Made by a program: the position numbers and the translations under genes
Part shown: piece after piece, positions 54,638 through 64,000 of the stretch
Numbering within the stretch: the first letter of the stretch is position 1
Layout: the number at the start of each line of letters is the position of its first letter
The notes under the pieces: model-generated
Database searches by the model: none
Seen by the model: the letters and a program-made list of their open reading frames with translations, nothing else
Told to the model about the DNA's origin: nothing
NCBI GenBank assembly: GCA_043228905.1
Contig: JBHGNT010000017.1
Coordinates: 310,001-374,000 of the forward strand
Reading direction: 5' to 3'
Source: Azolla caroliniana
Lineage: Eukaryota > Polypodiophyta
DNA: 64,000 bases

Positions 54638-57600
54638 TCAGTAACGATAATGTGGTCCCTCTGGTGCTGAATAAGTTGATTGTCCAGGCAGATTTATTGT
54701 ACAAGCACCCGATAAAGTTTGGTGCTCCATAGTTGATCCTCTCCTCTCACCATATAATGGTGAAATCATAGCACCTGAACACAGGTGAGTGCAAAGAAGA
54801 TACAGTTGAAGGTTGAACCACAACCATAAAAGAAGAGAATGAAAGTAATGTTCACATCCATGGAATGCAAGCTTATAACATCAAAATAATGCATTTCGGC
54901 ACATGTAAACATTAAAATTTTATAAATAACTCTACACTAATGACACAAGCAAGAGAATAGAATAGATTTTTATAACCCATGATTGAGCACTTAAAAAGTA
55001 CACTGAAAAATCAAAGAGAATAAAATACCTCCAGCTGATCTCACCATAGGACTGGGATGGTTTCCATGGTATATTGTTGGAAGCAATATTTGATCTCTTG
55101 GATGATTGGGTGGAAAAGGCTGTGGATGATCGCTGCTGTATGATTGTACAGATTTCTCTCCTACATAGTGATTTGATAATGCATAAACATGATGATTTCC
55201 TGGGAAAACATGTTTGCTTGAATAGCTTGCAGCAATTTCATGTTGATTTTCTTGGAAAACTCGAGTACATCCCCCTCTTGAATAGTTTGTTGTATAATAT
55301 TGCTGATTTCCTTGGATAATAGGAAGAGACTCATCCCTTGAATAGCTTGGTGGTGTATAATATTGCTGATATTCTTCAAAGTTTGGAGAAGATCCCTCCC
55401 TTTGATAGCTGTTCAAAGATGGTTGCCGACAATCCATCATTCCTGTTTGAGACAAACAAGGATTTACATACTTGTCCAGAATTTGAAATTCCTTTGAGTT
55501 TGAGCATTGTAATATAACAACCTTGAATGGCAAGATATGAGCCTCTTGAAATTTGGTCCTGTGAAGATCCCAACATATGAATGGTTTCTGGGTTCTTGAC
55601 ATCCTTCGATGGTATAGAATTCTTCATATCTATCAAATACCGCTCTGCATCATGTCTTTGCAGTTCCACAAAACGGACCTAGTATGCACATAATACGTAA
55701 AACCTTTCAAGATTGTTATCAGGTACGAAATATCTTTAAAGATAGGTGCAGCTTAATAGAACTATGAGCACACCTCATCAAATGGTTCATTTGAGTTTGG
55801 TAGAACATAATTGGCTACAAAAAAAGTATTAAAACTGAAATGGTCACAAAAACAGATAAAACGGTAGTCATGATAACAATAAGAGTCTTCAGCCACTAAA
55901 AATGAAAGAAATTTGGTAGTATACCGAGCATATCATGGATAGCATTATCTGGAACTTCCTTGCCCATCTCTTTAGTTCTAACCAACATTCGCCTCTTAAG
56001 TTCATGTGGACCAGGAAAAACAACCACAGCAATCTGCAACAAAGATTCATCAGAAGAAAGAAAGCAAGCTTTACATGGCAAACTTGAAAAACCCCTATTT
56101 TGCAAAAGTTATTTAGGGAATTCAACTTAGAATTACTTGCAAAGATTGCATACAGGTTTCAATTTAGCCTTCATTTGTTAGCATATTTAAGTGTCTCGAT
56201 TCCACTCACTTTGCGAAAATCCTTGAAGGCTTTCAATTTGCGAATTCTCGCACTCTTGTACACGTTTGTTTGGTCTAATATGTAGTTTCTCGGTGTCTTT
56301 GCAGCCTGTTCGAGCAGTTTGTTGAATATTTTCGTGGCTAAATCCATAAGTCTTTTGAACCTTTCTCCATAATTAGCCTTCCTCAATAAACCTGGCATCT
56401 GGAATGGAGCAAAAAGAATAAATCATCTTCAACAGAAAAACAAACAAATAATCTTCAATAGTGAATGGAATAAACCAAGTTCAATGGAAAACAGACATAT
56501 CATTTTCAATGGCAAAAGGAACAAATCACCTTCACAAGGTGAAAAGAAAAAAACACCTTCAATATTGAAAAGAATAAAATGATCATTTTCAATAACAAAA
56601 AGAATTAAATGAACCACGTTACCTTCATTTGATCAAGTGCAAGATTTGTACCAAGAAGCATGTATCTCTTCCCAGGATTCTGTTTAGCCCATTTCTCAGC
56701 CCATGTTGTCTTACCAGATCCAGGTAAACCGACCATCATTAGGACCTCACATTCTTTTTCAGGACTTGGACCAATCTCATAATTTCCATCGTCTCTAGCA
56801 CAATCCCAAGACTTATATCCGTCCAAAGGAACCAATCCATCATTGATGCTTAATAGAACCTTCACTTTAACATTCTTGAGAAGAACATGAGGAAAAAGGC
56901 CTGTCTCAAAGCTCGATGCATCAAAAACTTTAGCAATCCCTAGTAAAACACCATTTTTGGCGAACGAAAGGGTGGCGTTTGATCGATTTTCAAGGTCGAC
57001 TGCACATATTATAGTATCTCCAACACCAAATTTCTCTCCATAGGAATTAAATACTCCATTGCTAGAGAATTTTCCAGTGCCACCATAGCCGAAACTATAT
57101 AAACACTCCCCAAGACTACCTACATCAGTATCTCCTGCAGAGAAACCCACTCTGCATATATTCCTTTGATCCATGGATGTTTCTTCCATGGTAACATCTT
57201 GCTTCTCCAAAACGGTACATCCAAAGCAGTACTTGCCTCTTCTGATACCAATATTTGCTCGTGCGCCTGACCAGCAGTATGCAAATCCTTCTTCATGAAG
57301 ACCACTTCCAGTTATTCCATCAATTTCTATGGTAAAATCTGCAACAAAGATGGTTTATTTTAAGGAAAATAAACGAAAAATAAAGGTGAGATTATAGTTC
57401 TTACAATCAGAACCCAAAAAAAAAAAGTTGAAGTATGTGATGGCACCAAATATTAAAGTACGTATAATTTGAGTTTTACTCAATTTGAGAGTTTTTTAGC
57501 ATAGAAGAAAAGATGGTCATAGTCACATACCTAGATTGCAATCTGAGCGATTCAATGAGGCTTTAGGAGGAAGAGGCGAGACCTTCTGTCGCTTGCTCTG

Positions 57601-57639
57601 TGCATCATTATGAAGAAACCCTACTTCGTGCTTCCTCAT
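54638..57639 (-). CDS. hnRNP U-like protein, SPRY plus P-loop
   Basis: Eight exons give 623 aa: 57531-57639, 56623-57338, 56210-56398, 55925-56033, 55774-55814, 55522-55678, 55029-55442, 54638-54774. The start is MRKHEVGFLHNDAQSKRQKV, with a basic stretch that could be a nuclear signal. A SPRY domain follows (about 37-190: GLHEEGFAYCWSGARANIG, CRVGFSAGDTDVGSLGE, YGEKFGVGDTIICAVDLE). Next comes an AAA_33-type nucleotide-binding domain with Walker A GLPGSGKTTWAEKW (about 240-253) and the hnRNP U signature NYILDQTNVY, then IAVVVFPGPHELKRR. The last 180 residues are rich in Y, S, N, Q and P and likely disordered, with repeated QQYYT-x-x-YSR units. Family members bind RNA and act in the nucleus in RNA processing; that role here is inferred from the architecture. 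All exon junctions are phase-consistent. Confidence 0.93.
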
Positions 57640-58149
57640 CAGGACGGCGAAAGATTTCTTGAACAAATGAGCAGAGCAGACAGAACGAAGAAGATATGCA
57701 AATGTTTAAAAAATATAGGAACCACCAAAACCATCTTTGTGTTCTCTTACTTGGGCCTCTGTGTCTGGTCGGCTCGGCTCGGCTCGGGCCAGAGCTCTCT
57801 GCCATGTCCGTCCGTCCATCGGAACTCAGGATGTATGTAATACATATTACATACATATCCATTATACATATACTAACTAAGTGGCCAAAGTGTGACAAAA
57901 AGGATGTGTGTGCGTGTGTGTTCTAACTACCATACTCAACCAACCTCTAGACCCATGGAACTCTTTAAAGTGAGGGTTCTTCTCAAGGATGAAGTGGAGG
58001 TTCTTCGCAACCAGATGTGCACAACTTTGAGTTGGAAAGAAGCTCTCTCTCTCTCTCTCTCTCTCTCCATTATTATGTTAATTGTATGTAAAATCCACTT
58101 AGTTACAACACATCTTAGTCTCCTCTACCTATCATATGCCTATATGTAG
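57640..58149. other. Promoter side of hnRNP U-like gene
   Basis: Upstream sequence of the minus-strand gene, with a repeated ctcgg stretch (about 57769-57787), acatac repeats near 57838-57858 and a (CT)n run at about 58041-58067. No gene recognised. Confidence 0.5.
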
Positions 58150-59410
58150 GGAGAGGGACATCTTGTAATGCCATTAAAAAACCTGAATATACATTTGAGG
58201 AAATGATCTCCACAAGCTCTAACATCCAAAAATTCCACATGAGAATACCTTTCAACTTCTTTATATAGACTTTCACCCCATGTCTACTATCAAACATAAA
58301 AGCATTATGCATATTCCAATTGTGTTGTAGTCCCTAATAACGTAAAAATTGGAACAATATCTCCATCTCGTCATTTGAACCATTTTGAATATATTGAGAA
58401 AAAACTCATTGTTGAGGTCTCAAACAACAAAGGGTTAAAACTTGCCAAATGTCCGATAAGTATTTCCAAATGGTACACACTATAGGACATTTAATGAACT
58501 TATGTGTGTTATCCTCCAATGTAACAATGCAAAATAAACAAGTGCAGACCCTAGTCCTCGTCTCTTTAAGGCTGAACCTAATGGGAGCCCACCAATCACG
58601 ACTCTCCATATGAATACCTTTGCACGAAATGGTAGATGAGAATGTCAACCACGTTGTAATATTTTCCACCACCTTGCATCTGACTTACATACATTCCACA
58701 ACTTTGTTGCTTTAGGAGATAGCCAAGATAATGATGCCATTGCATGATGATACAATATATTTGTAGTGACTTGTAACAAGCGTGTACCATCTTGGAACCG
58801 CCAATCTACCCAAGGTGCAACATTTGTTTTCAATGGCAAATATCCTTGCAACAATGGTATATCTTGTAATTCCTCCCAAATAAATCCATAATTTGGGGGA
58901 ATACATAACCATTGCTTGGCATCGTCAATTTTGGACAACCTTTGAGATTCATTATCAACCACATCTTCCAAATGTACAATCCCCAATCGAAATAAACAAT
59001 TGGATTGAGATCCCAACTTCTCTTTCCCATGCCAAAACAACACTCGAGAAGAAACAAGCAATTCATTCTATCATGAATTACAAGATTCTCGATCACTTGA
59101 TGGCCCCCATTCAAAAAGAGATAATGCATTTTGCCATTATCTTACCAAATGTTGTCCAAATATAAAATGTCGAATCTTTAGGGGAATACTTCCATTGAGT
59201 AATGACCACTAGGATGCCCGAATCTTTGTTTTGACATGCACCAATCCTTCATGCCCCAAAAAATATTGCATCATAGATATCCATGGTTGATCTTGTTGAC
59301 ATATATCTCGTAATAATGCAAATCTACGAGCCATCAAATGCATTTCCAAATCCAATACTGCTACATCACCTAACCTGCGTAGCCAAATGGTCCCATGAAA
59401 TCCATGTAAC
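58150..59410 (-). pseudogene. LINE ORF2 remnant
   Basis: Read on the minus strand from the high end: RLGDVAVLDLEMHLMARRFA (the post-reverse-transcriptase segment of plant LINE ORF2), several broken frames through 58640-59130, then CLFC...ETHKFIKCPI-like text (CLFCIVTLEDNTHKFIKCP) matching the Cys/His zinc-binding domain (zf-RVT) near the end of LINE ORF2, and finally a non-coding-looking end that recurs at 11350-11570. Frames are broken by stops and shifts, and the reverse transcriptase core is not present. A (CT)n(C)n run follows at 59420-59460. Confidence 0.75.
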
Positions 59411-59419
59411 TTCCATCAT

Positions 59420-59460
59420 TTCTCTCTCTCTCTCTCTCTCTCCCCCCCCCCCCCCCCCCC
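59420..59460 (+). repeat. (CT)n(C)n microsatellite
   Basis: About eleven CT units followed by about nineteen C without interruption. Very prone to length error in sequencing and assembly. Confidence 0.9.
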
Positions 59461-59595
59461 TTTTGTATGTTGAATATAAGTTTGTCTAATATAACTTTGA
59501 CAAACCAAGAAGAAGTTGTTCACCATTGTTTACAACCAACAATTGTATGACTTGTCAACATGTATTTTGTTTTGGACACACTGTTTGAATGTAGC

Positions 59596-59994
59596 TAGCA
59601 ATGGGCACGGTTTCAACTCAAACCGAACCAAACCATTAAGCCATGGTTTAACGGTTTATTGGTTCAAAGATAAATAAACCGTTTGGTTTGGTTTCAAATA
59701 TTATGATCTGGTTTGGTTTGGTTTCGGTTTGGTTTGGTTTTGAATTTCATGGTTTAGCGGCTTATTGGTTTATCGGTTTTAGTTCGGTTCGATTTTGAAT
59801 TTCAACGTTTAGTGGTTTCGGCTTATGTGGTTTGGTTTAAAGGTTTATAGGTTTGGTTTGGTTCTAAATTGGTCATAAACGGTTCGGTTTAAATGGCTTC
59901 ATAAAATTTAAACAGTTTGGTTTGGTTTGGTTTGGTTTCAAGGCCAAGAAACCGAACTGAAACCGAAACCGAAACCGAACTGCGCCCATTGCTA
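59596..59994. mobile_element. Non-autonomous hAT-like element (MITE), 399 bp
   Basis: The ends are perfect 11-bp inverted repeats, TAGCAATGGGC at 59596-59606 and its reverse complement at 59984-59994. Immediately outside on both sides is the 8-bp target duplication aatgtagc (59588-59595 and 59995-60002). An 8-bp duplication with TAG... ends is diagnostic of the hAT superfamily. The inside is made of ggtttggttt-like repeats with their complement near the right end, and it encodes nothing, so the element depends on a transposase elsewhere. The intact duplication and ends mean the insertion is fairly recent. Confidence 0.9.
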
Positions 59995-60002
59995 AATGTA
60001 GC

Positions 60003-60198
60003 TTTGGTGGGCCATGAGTTGAAAACCATGAATTTCATCAATGTAAGCATTATATAAATGGGCATATATAATATGTATGTATGTGTTTGATTCTTGAATA
60101 CAATATGTTTTCACTTAGTACCCAAGGAACCAAATTTAACTACTTTATACCATACTATTCAAAACATTGCAAAACCACTACATTTCTAAATGTTGTTT
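60003..60198. other. Short spacer
   Basis: AT-rich spacer between the hAT-like element and the 141-bp duplication. Nothing recognised. Confidence 0.5.
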
Positions 60199-60480
60199 GT
60201 GTGATGCACGATCTACTTGGTGAACAAGCTTGCAAACCAACATTGGTGTCATAGTTGTGGTCAAGACATGGAGAACCGCATGCTTCACACAATAATATAT
60301 TATATAACAATATTATGTATGCAGTTGCCTGCCTCCCGTGTGTGATGCATGATCTACTTGGTGAACAAGCTTGCAAACCAACATTGGTGTCATAGTTGTG
60401 GTCAAGACATGGAGAACTGCATGTATCACACAATAATATAATATATTATATAACAATGTATGTCGTTGCCTCTCGGAGGA
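60199..60480 (+). repeat. 141-bp tandem duplication with inverted C2-gene piece
   Basis: Two units start at 60199 and 60340 with gtgtgatgca and are nearly identical over ttggtgaacaagcttgcaaa and beyond. The second half of each unit (60262-60337 and 60403-60479) is the reverse complement of 60752-60816, which is the 3' end of the C2 gene, including the codons for AQDMENRMHH, the stop, and about 30 nt of 3' UTR. Confidence 0.88.
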
Positions 60481-60777
60481 ATTGAGCCATTTATGTATCC
60501 ATATTCCAATACATATATGTAATTAGGAGACAAATGACTACGATGTAAAATATGTGCATGAATAATACTATTGTGGATATTCCTATACACTTACATATTT
60601 ACGGGACAAATTAGTGTAATATGAAATATTTGAATGAAGCATTAGAATGCAAGTAGTCGGAATTGTACAATGAATGGGGTATAATTCCCAAAACAATGGA
60701 TGGGATGGACCATAAAAGAATTGTTATATTCTTCTTTATAAGCAAAAGGGAGGGAGGCCACTGCATTCATAATATTG
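60481..60777. other. C2 gene 3' flank
   Basis: Likely 3' UTR of the C2 gene, AT-rich, lying between the two arms of the inverted repeat. No separate gene. Confidence 0.5.
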
Positions 60778-60816
60778 TTATATTATTAAGTGATGCATGC
60801 GGTTCTCCATGTCTTG
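60752..60816 (-). repeat. Source copy of the inverted repeat at C2 gene 3' end
   Basis: Coding-strand text caagacatggagaaccgcat followed by gcatcac, the stop codon region and taacaatattatgaatgcag. It pairs with 60262-60337 over about 65 nt with few mismatches and one short gap, and less well with 60403-60479. Confidence 0.85.
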
Positions 60817-62352
60817 TGCGTATGCCTCATGGTAGGGAGAATAGAGATCATCAACGAGTATCGGATTATGATGATGGTCGGGGTCACGAATATGAAGAAG
60901 ATGATCATATCCATGACCATATTGATGGCGTGGAGATATTGGCTGGCCATGCAGCGGCACATCATGGTTCGATTCATTTGATGTACCGGTCTTTGCCGAA
61001 GGGCCGTAACTGCTTTTGGTGATATTCTTCTTCTTCTCATTTTTGCTACGTGGGGCGGCACTGAAAGAAGTCGCAGAGAGAGGGAATACAGGCGACGACC
61101 GATCAGCATCGGGAGTCTGATTCATATTTCCTGTTGGTGATGGTGTCCATCCTCTGACGTGCTCATTGGCAATGGCATCCTTCTTGTGTGAATTGCCGAG
61201 CGTTGGGATGGGGATGGGCTGGGACGATGTTGCCGCCGGTTCATGCTGCCGCTCCAGATCAACAGGGCCAGCCAGACCAGGACGCGGATGCCGTAACTTT
61301 GGGTTCATGTAGATATAAGCGGGGGGCGCTGTCGGATGCGGAAGCAGGCCGCCGCCACTAGCTGCTACTGCTGCCGCCGGTGCCATGTCTTCGCCTAGCT
61401 GTGGCCGGGGGGCAGGTGGCTCCGGACGTGGCAGGGTATTGGAATACTGCTGTGAAGTTCTGGCAGGAAGACGATTGGTGGGTGGTACCGTAGTAGGCAT
61501 AGGAAAATCCAAAGTACTATGTGTATCATAAACTACGTTTGGCTTCAGCCGGGAGGGCCAGGGGTCGGACTTAGGGTTAGTAGGCGGACGACGGTCGTCA
61601 CTGATGGTCGAAGAGTTTGGTAGTAGTAGCTGATCAGGTGCTGACAGCATGGGAGTTGTTGTCCCACCGGGGGCTGTCATTGGAACATTGTTATCGTTGC
61701 TGTCGCTTCCAATAAGAGCGGGTCTCTCCTGCGCTGACGACTTGTGACCGCCTCCTAATTCGTGGTCGTCCGCAGGTAGTATCTGCGGATGTATTTCTGG
61801 CGCAACAACAGCTGCGTAGTTGTGGAGGCGCACGATGAGGTTGAGCGCACCATGGGGCCGCCCCAAGAAGCCCCGAAGAGGATACTTCAGGATAGAAGTA
61901 GTATCGTATTCCTGGGCAGCAGCAGTACTGTGCGCAGCCTGCAAGATGTGGGCGGCGGGGATGATGGCGGTGCCGATGGGATGGCGGAGGCGGAGGCGGA
62001 GGCGGGCACAGAAGAAGGAGGCGGTGTGGTGGTGGAGGATCTGAACCTTGAGTGCCCAAGTTGTCGGGGACGTTAAGAGCTGATCCCGGCGCAAGGGTAC
62101 GAGGAGGCGCTCATTCCAAACGGGGTGGTCGGAGCCGCCGTCCCGGGCCACGCCCGTACGTCGTGCCGCCAGTGGGTTGACCCATGCAACGGCCACTGGC
62201 TGGTTCTTTCCAAACCACGCCACCCGCCTCAGACCTTCGGCTGACACCACCCTCACCTCCACTTGATAATATCCATCTTCATCCACACGTACTCCCTTCG
62301 TTTCCCGGCTGCTGCTTCTACTGCCATCATCGTTTGGACGTCGCCTTGACAT
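60778..62352 (-). CDS. C2-domain protein (SRC2/BAP-like architecture)
   Basis: One exon of 524 aa from ATG 62352 (MSRRRPNDDG); an in-frame GTG further out is not used. A single C2 domain spans about residues 28-165: YYQVEVRVVSAEGLRRVAWF, QPVAVAWVNPLAARRTGVAR, DHPVWNERLLVPL and GALNLIVRLHNY. Plant proteins with one N-terminal C2 domain and a long disordered tail bind membranes, often in a calcium-dependent way, and several act in stress and defence signalling. The loop aspartates needed for calcium binding are not obvious here, so calcium dependence is doubtful. The remaining 360 residues are rich in P, S, N, H and A with no recognised domain. The gene is notably GC-rich compared with its flanks (many CGG, GCC and CCG codons). 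The last ten codons are part of an inverted duplication lying downstream. Confidence 0.85.
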   Translation of the reverse strand: MSRRRPNDDGSRSSSRETKGVRVDEDGYYQVEVRVVSAEGLRRVAWFGKNQPVAVAWVNPLAARRTGVARDGGSDHPVWNERLLVPLRRDQLLTSPTTWALKVQILHHHTASFFCARLRLRLRHPIGTAIIPAAHILQAAHSTAAAQEYDTTSILKYPLRGFLGRPHGALNLIVRLHNYAAVVAPEIHPQILPADDHELGGGHKSSAQERPALIGSDSNDNNVPMTAPGGTTTPMLSAPDQLLLPNSSTISDDRRPPTNPKSDPWPSRLKPNVVYDTHSTLDFPMPTTVPPTNRLPARTSQQYSNTLPRPEPPAPRPQLGEDMAPAAAVAASGGGLLPHPTAPPAYIYMNPKLRHPRPGLAGPVDLERQHEPAATSSQPIPIPTLGNSHKKDAIANEHVRGWTPSPTGNMNQTPDADRSSPVFPLSATSFSAAPRSKNEKKKNITKSSYGPSAKTGTSNESNHDVPLHGQPISPRHQYGHGYDHLLHIRDPDHHHNPILVDDLYSPYHEAYAQDMENRMHHLII

Positions 62353-62981
62353 CTCCGCCCGCCCCACTGCCTAACCAGGCCTATGCTATGTATAGATGGA
62401 GCCGTGAATAATCTCCCAAATCACACTTGCACGCCAAACGCTATCTATCTATACATACATATGTAAAGCTCATTCAGAGGGATACCTATTAAATGTACAT
62501 TAGGACAAAAGGCCTACTTCATTATGTATATACAATGTTCCCTCTTCCCTCGGATGCAATTAATTTACTCCTCCTCATATATCACGTATGATACGAGCAT
62601 TTTCCAAACCAAAAATATATCGAATGCACAGGTTGTGAATTGAAGTGTGTGCATCCAAAGCAAAAGGGATACGTTGCCTCCGTGTGAATATATTGCATCC
62701 AAAAGCCGAATGATACTTTGCCTTCTCATTAGAGCCAAGTATTATATATTTATTTTTCTAAAGGATCAAAATTATCCTTTGGTGGATGATGAAGCTACCT
62801 TTAGAACAAGACATTCTGTGCTAAAGCACAAGAAAACACAGGTTAATATTGCCTTTATACGATATATACGAACCTTTACTTACACGCCCCCCCCTTCTTA
62901 CTTGCATTGAAGTTCTAAAACACACACACACACCCACACCCCAGTGGTACCTTATGATGGGGATATGGAGCGGAATCGGGA
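62353..62981. other. C2 gene promoter side
   Basis: AT-rich upstream region of the minus-strand C2 gene. No TATA box stands out with certainty. It ends against a (CA)n run near 62920 and the copia LTR. Confidence 0.5.
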
Positions 62982-63769
62982 TGATTCATAATACCAACTC
63001 AAGAATCAAAATAAACAACACCACAACACAAAAAGAGAGTACACCAAATTTTAACGTGGAAAACCCAAAAATTGGGAAAAACCACGGGAACCTTAGGTTC
63101 CAAAACAAATTCACTAATTTCTGAGTGTACAAGGCGTATATAGCCTCAAGAGTTTACTCTAGAGATATGCACTTATATTTCAAGGCTACCGCCTTGGATA
63201 CAATGTTCACCCTACCAAATAAGATAAACAACCAAAAGAAAAACCCAAAAGAAACACGAACAAGTAAACCTGTTACGAGTAAACGGAAGAGTTGTTGTGG
63301 TCCAAACAACACCTCACTAGATCTCCGTCTTTACACTTGCAACGAGTTCTCGTTCTCGATCACCTTGTTCTCGAGCTCTCACACTTGTTCACTTGTTCAC
63401 TTCTGATTTCTTGTGTCTTCTTACACACCTCTTTTTGTCGAATCTCTGTTTTCAGCCTCTTAGATATGTTTTCTTATGCACTTCGTTTTTCTCTATCTTT
63501 CTCTGTCTTTCTCGAAGACTTCCCTCTCAGTTTTCTGTTTTTACTCTCAGTTTTTTTTTTTCACTCACAAAATCAGATTGTATCACACTTGTATATTCTC
63601 TGATTTTTTTCTGCACTCTCTTTCGTTGTCACAGTTTTTGCGTCTGCCCCTCTTCCCTCAGCCTTGTAGGGCAACGTCCTTTTTCGAATCTGTTTTCACA
63701 CCTGAACAAAACAAAACAAAAAAGACACACGCCCAAAAACATACAAAAAAAGAAAGAGAGGAAACATAC

Positions 63770-63812
<43 letters not shown>

Positions 63813-63896
63813 AATGTAACTAATTAGTTTTAAGTTGTATTCGGCGTTTAGCCGACTTAACATTGTGGGCTCCACTTGAGTGGACAGGCCCCAACA
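62982..63896 (-). mobile_element. Ty1/copia 3' LTR
   Basis: On the minus strand the LTR begins TGTTGGGGCC at 63896, directly after a purine-rich tract (gagggggagaa, 63898-63908), which is the position of the polypurine tract. It contains an (AT)n and (TACA)n run at 63765-63810, a long pyrimidine-rich middle, and ends with the text ggttttccacgttaaaa typical of the 3' part of many plant copia LTRs. The low boundary near 62982 (ending ...AATCA on the minus strand) is an estimate; I could not check a target duplication because the other LTR lies outside the window. Confidence 0.75.
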
Positions 63897-63912
63897 ATTC
63901 TCCCCCTCCATC

Positions 63913-64000
63913 TCAAGTGGGAGGCACAACTAGGTTTGCCTTTTGTTTGCAAACTTCAAGCTTCTCCCTTGACAAACATTTTGTCATCATGTCAGAACCA
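63913..64000 (-). CDS. Ty1/copia pol, C-terminal end (partial)
   Basis: On the minus strand the last codons read SDMMTKCLSREKLEVCKQKA and end at a TGA at 63913-63915, just before the polypurine tract. The D-M-x-T-K-x-L-x-x-E-K-L pattern is the usual end of the RNase H region of plant copia polyproteins. Only 28 codons are inside the window, so I cannot tell whether the element is intact; the gene runs off the right edge. Confidence 0.8.
   Translation of the reverse strand, partial: GSDMMTKCLSREKLEVCKQKANLVVPPT

Noticed and set aside
60155-60433. 92-codon minus-strand frame with two identical halves
   Set aside because: It is only the translation of the 141-bp tandem duplication and has no start context or family.

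Overview
The window is nuclear DNA of a flowering plant. The genes carry many GT-AG introns, AT-rich introns and intergenic DNA separate them, long (GA)n, (GT)n and (CT)n microsatellites are frequent, and there are decayed Ty3/gypsy, Ty1/copia, LINE, SINE-like and hAT-like elements. Remorin, AZG-type purine permease and GTD-binding (DUF593) myosin-binding proteins are plant families. I cannot name the species or order from the sequence alone.

Eight genes are supported. In order: AZG-type purine permease (minus, 6348-8216, one exon); DUS3-type tRNA-dihydrouridine synthase with CCCH zinc fingers (plus, 14111-20136, 9 exons, 736 aa); nucleoporin NUP93 (minus, 21349-31096, 15 exons, 857 aa); a short remorin (plus, 34969-36149, 5 exons, 208 aa, one GC-AG intron); PP2A catalytic subunit (plus, 41646-46747, 6 exons, 306 aa); a membrane-anchored GTD-binding myosin-binding protein (minus, 49649-51358, one exon); an hnRNP U-like SPRY plus P-loop protein (minus, 54638-57639, 8 exons, 623 aa); and a C2-domain protein (minus, 60778-62352, one exon). 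All splice models were built by hand; exon phases close without frameshifts in every gene. DUS3/NUP93 and PP2A/myosin-binding protein are convergent pairs; AZG/DUS3 and NUP93/remorin are divergent pairs. These are ordinary housekeeping or cell-biological genes with no common pathway and no sign of a gene cluster.

The stretches between genes hold the mobile and repetitive DNA: a dead Ty3/gypsy integrase (about 2280-3200), a 78-bp minisatellite (4338-4755), a tRNA-like SINE family (11.6-12.05 kb and 36.7-36.9 kb), two fragments of one LINE family (11.35-11.57 kb and 58.15-59.41 kb), a complete 399-bp non-autonomous hAT-like element with perfect 11-bp terminal inverted repeats and an 8-bp target duplication (59596-59994), and a Ty1/copia LTR with the end of its pol gene running off the right edge (62.98-64.0 kb).

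The most unusual signals are small tandem or inverted duplications made from gene pieces. NUP93 intron 1 is built of about eight decayed copies of the intron 1/exon 2 junction, most keeping an AG acceptor. The last codons and 3' UTR start of the C2 gene are copied twice in inverted orientation just downstream, so a long 3' UTR could fold back on itself. The remorin leader holds about eight copies of one short motif, and DUS3 intron 1 is a decayed ~140-bp tandem array.
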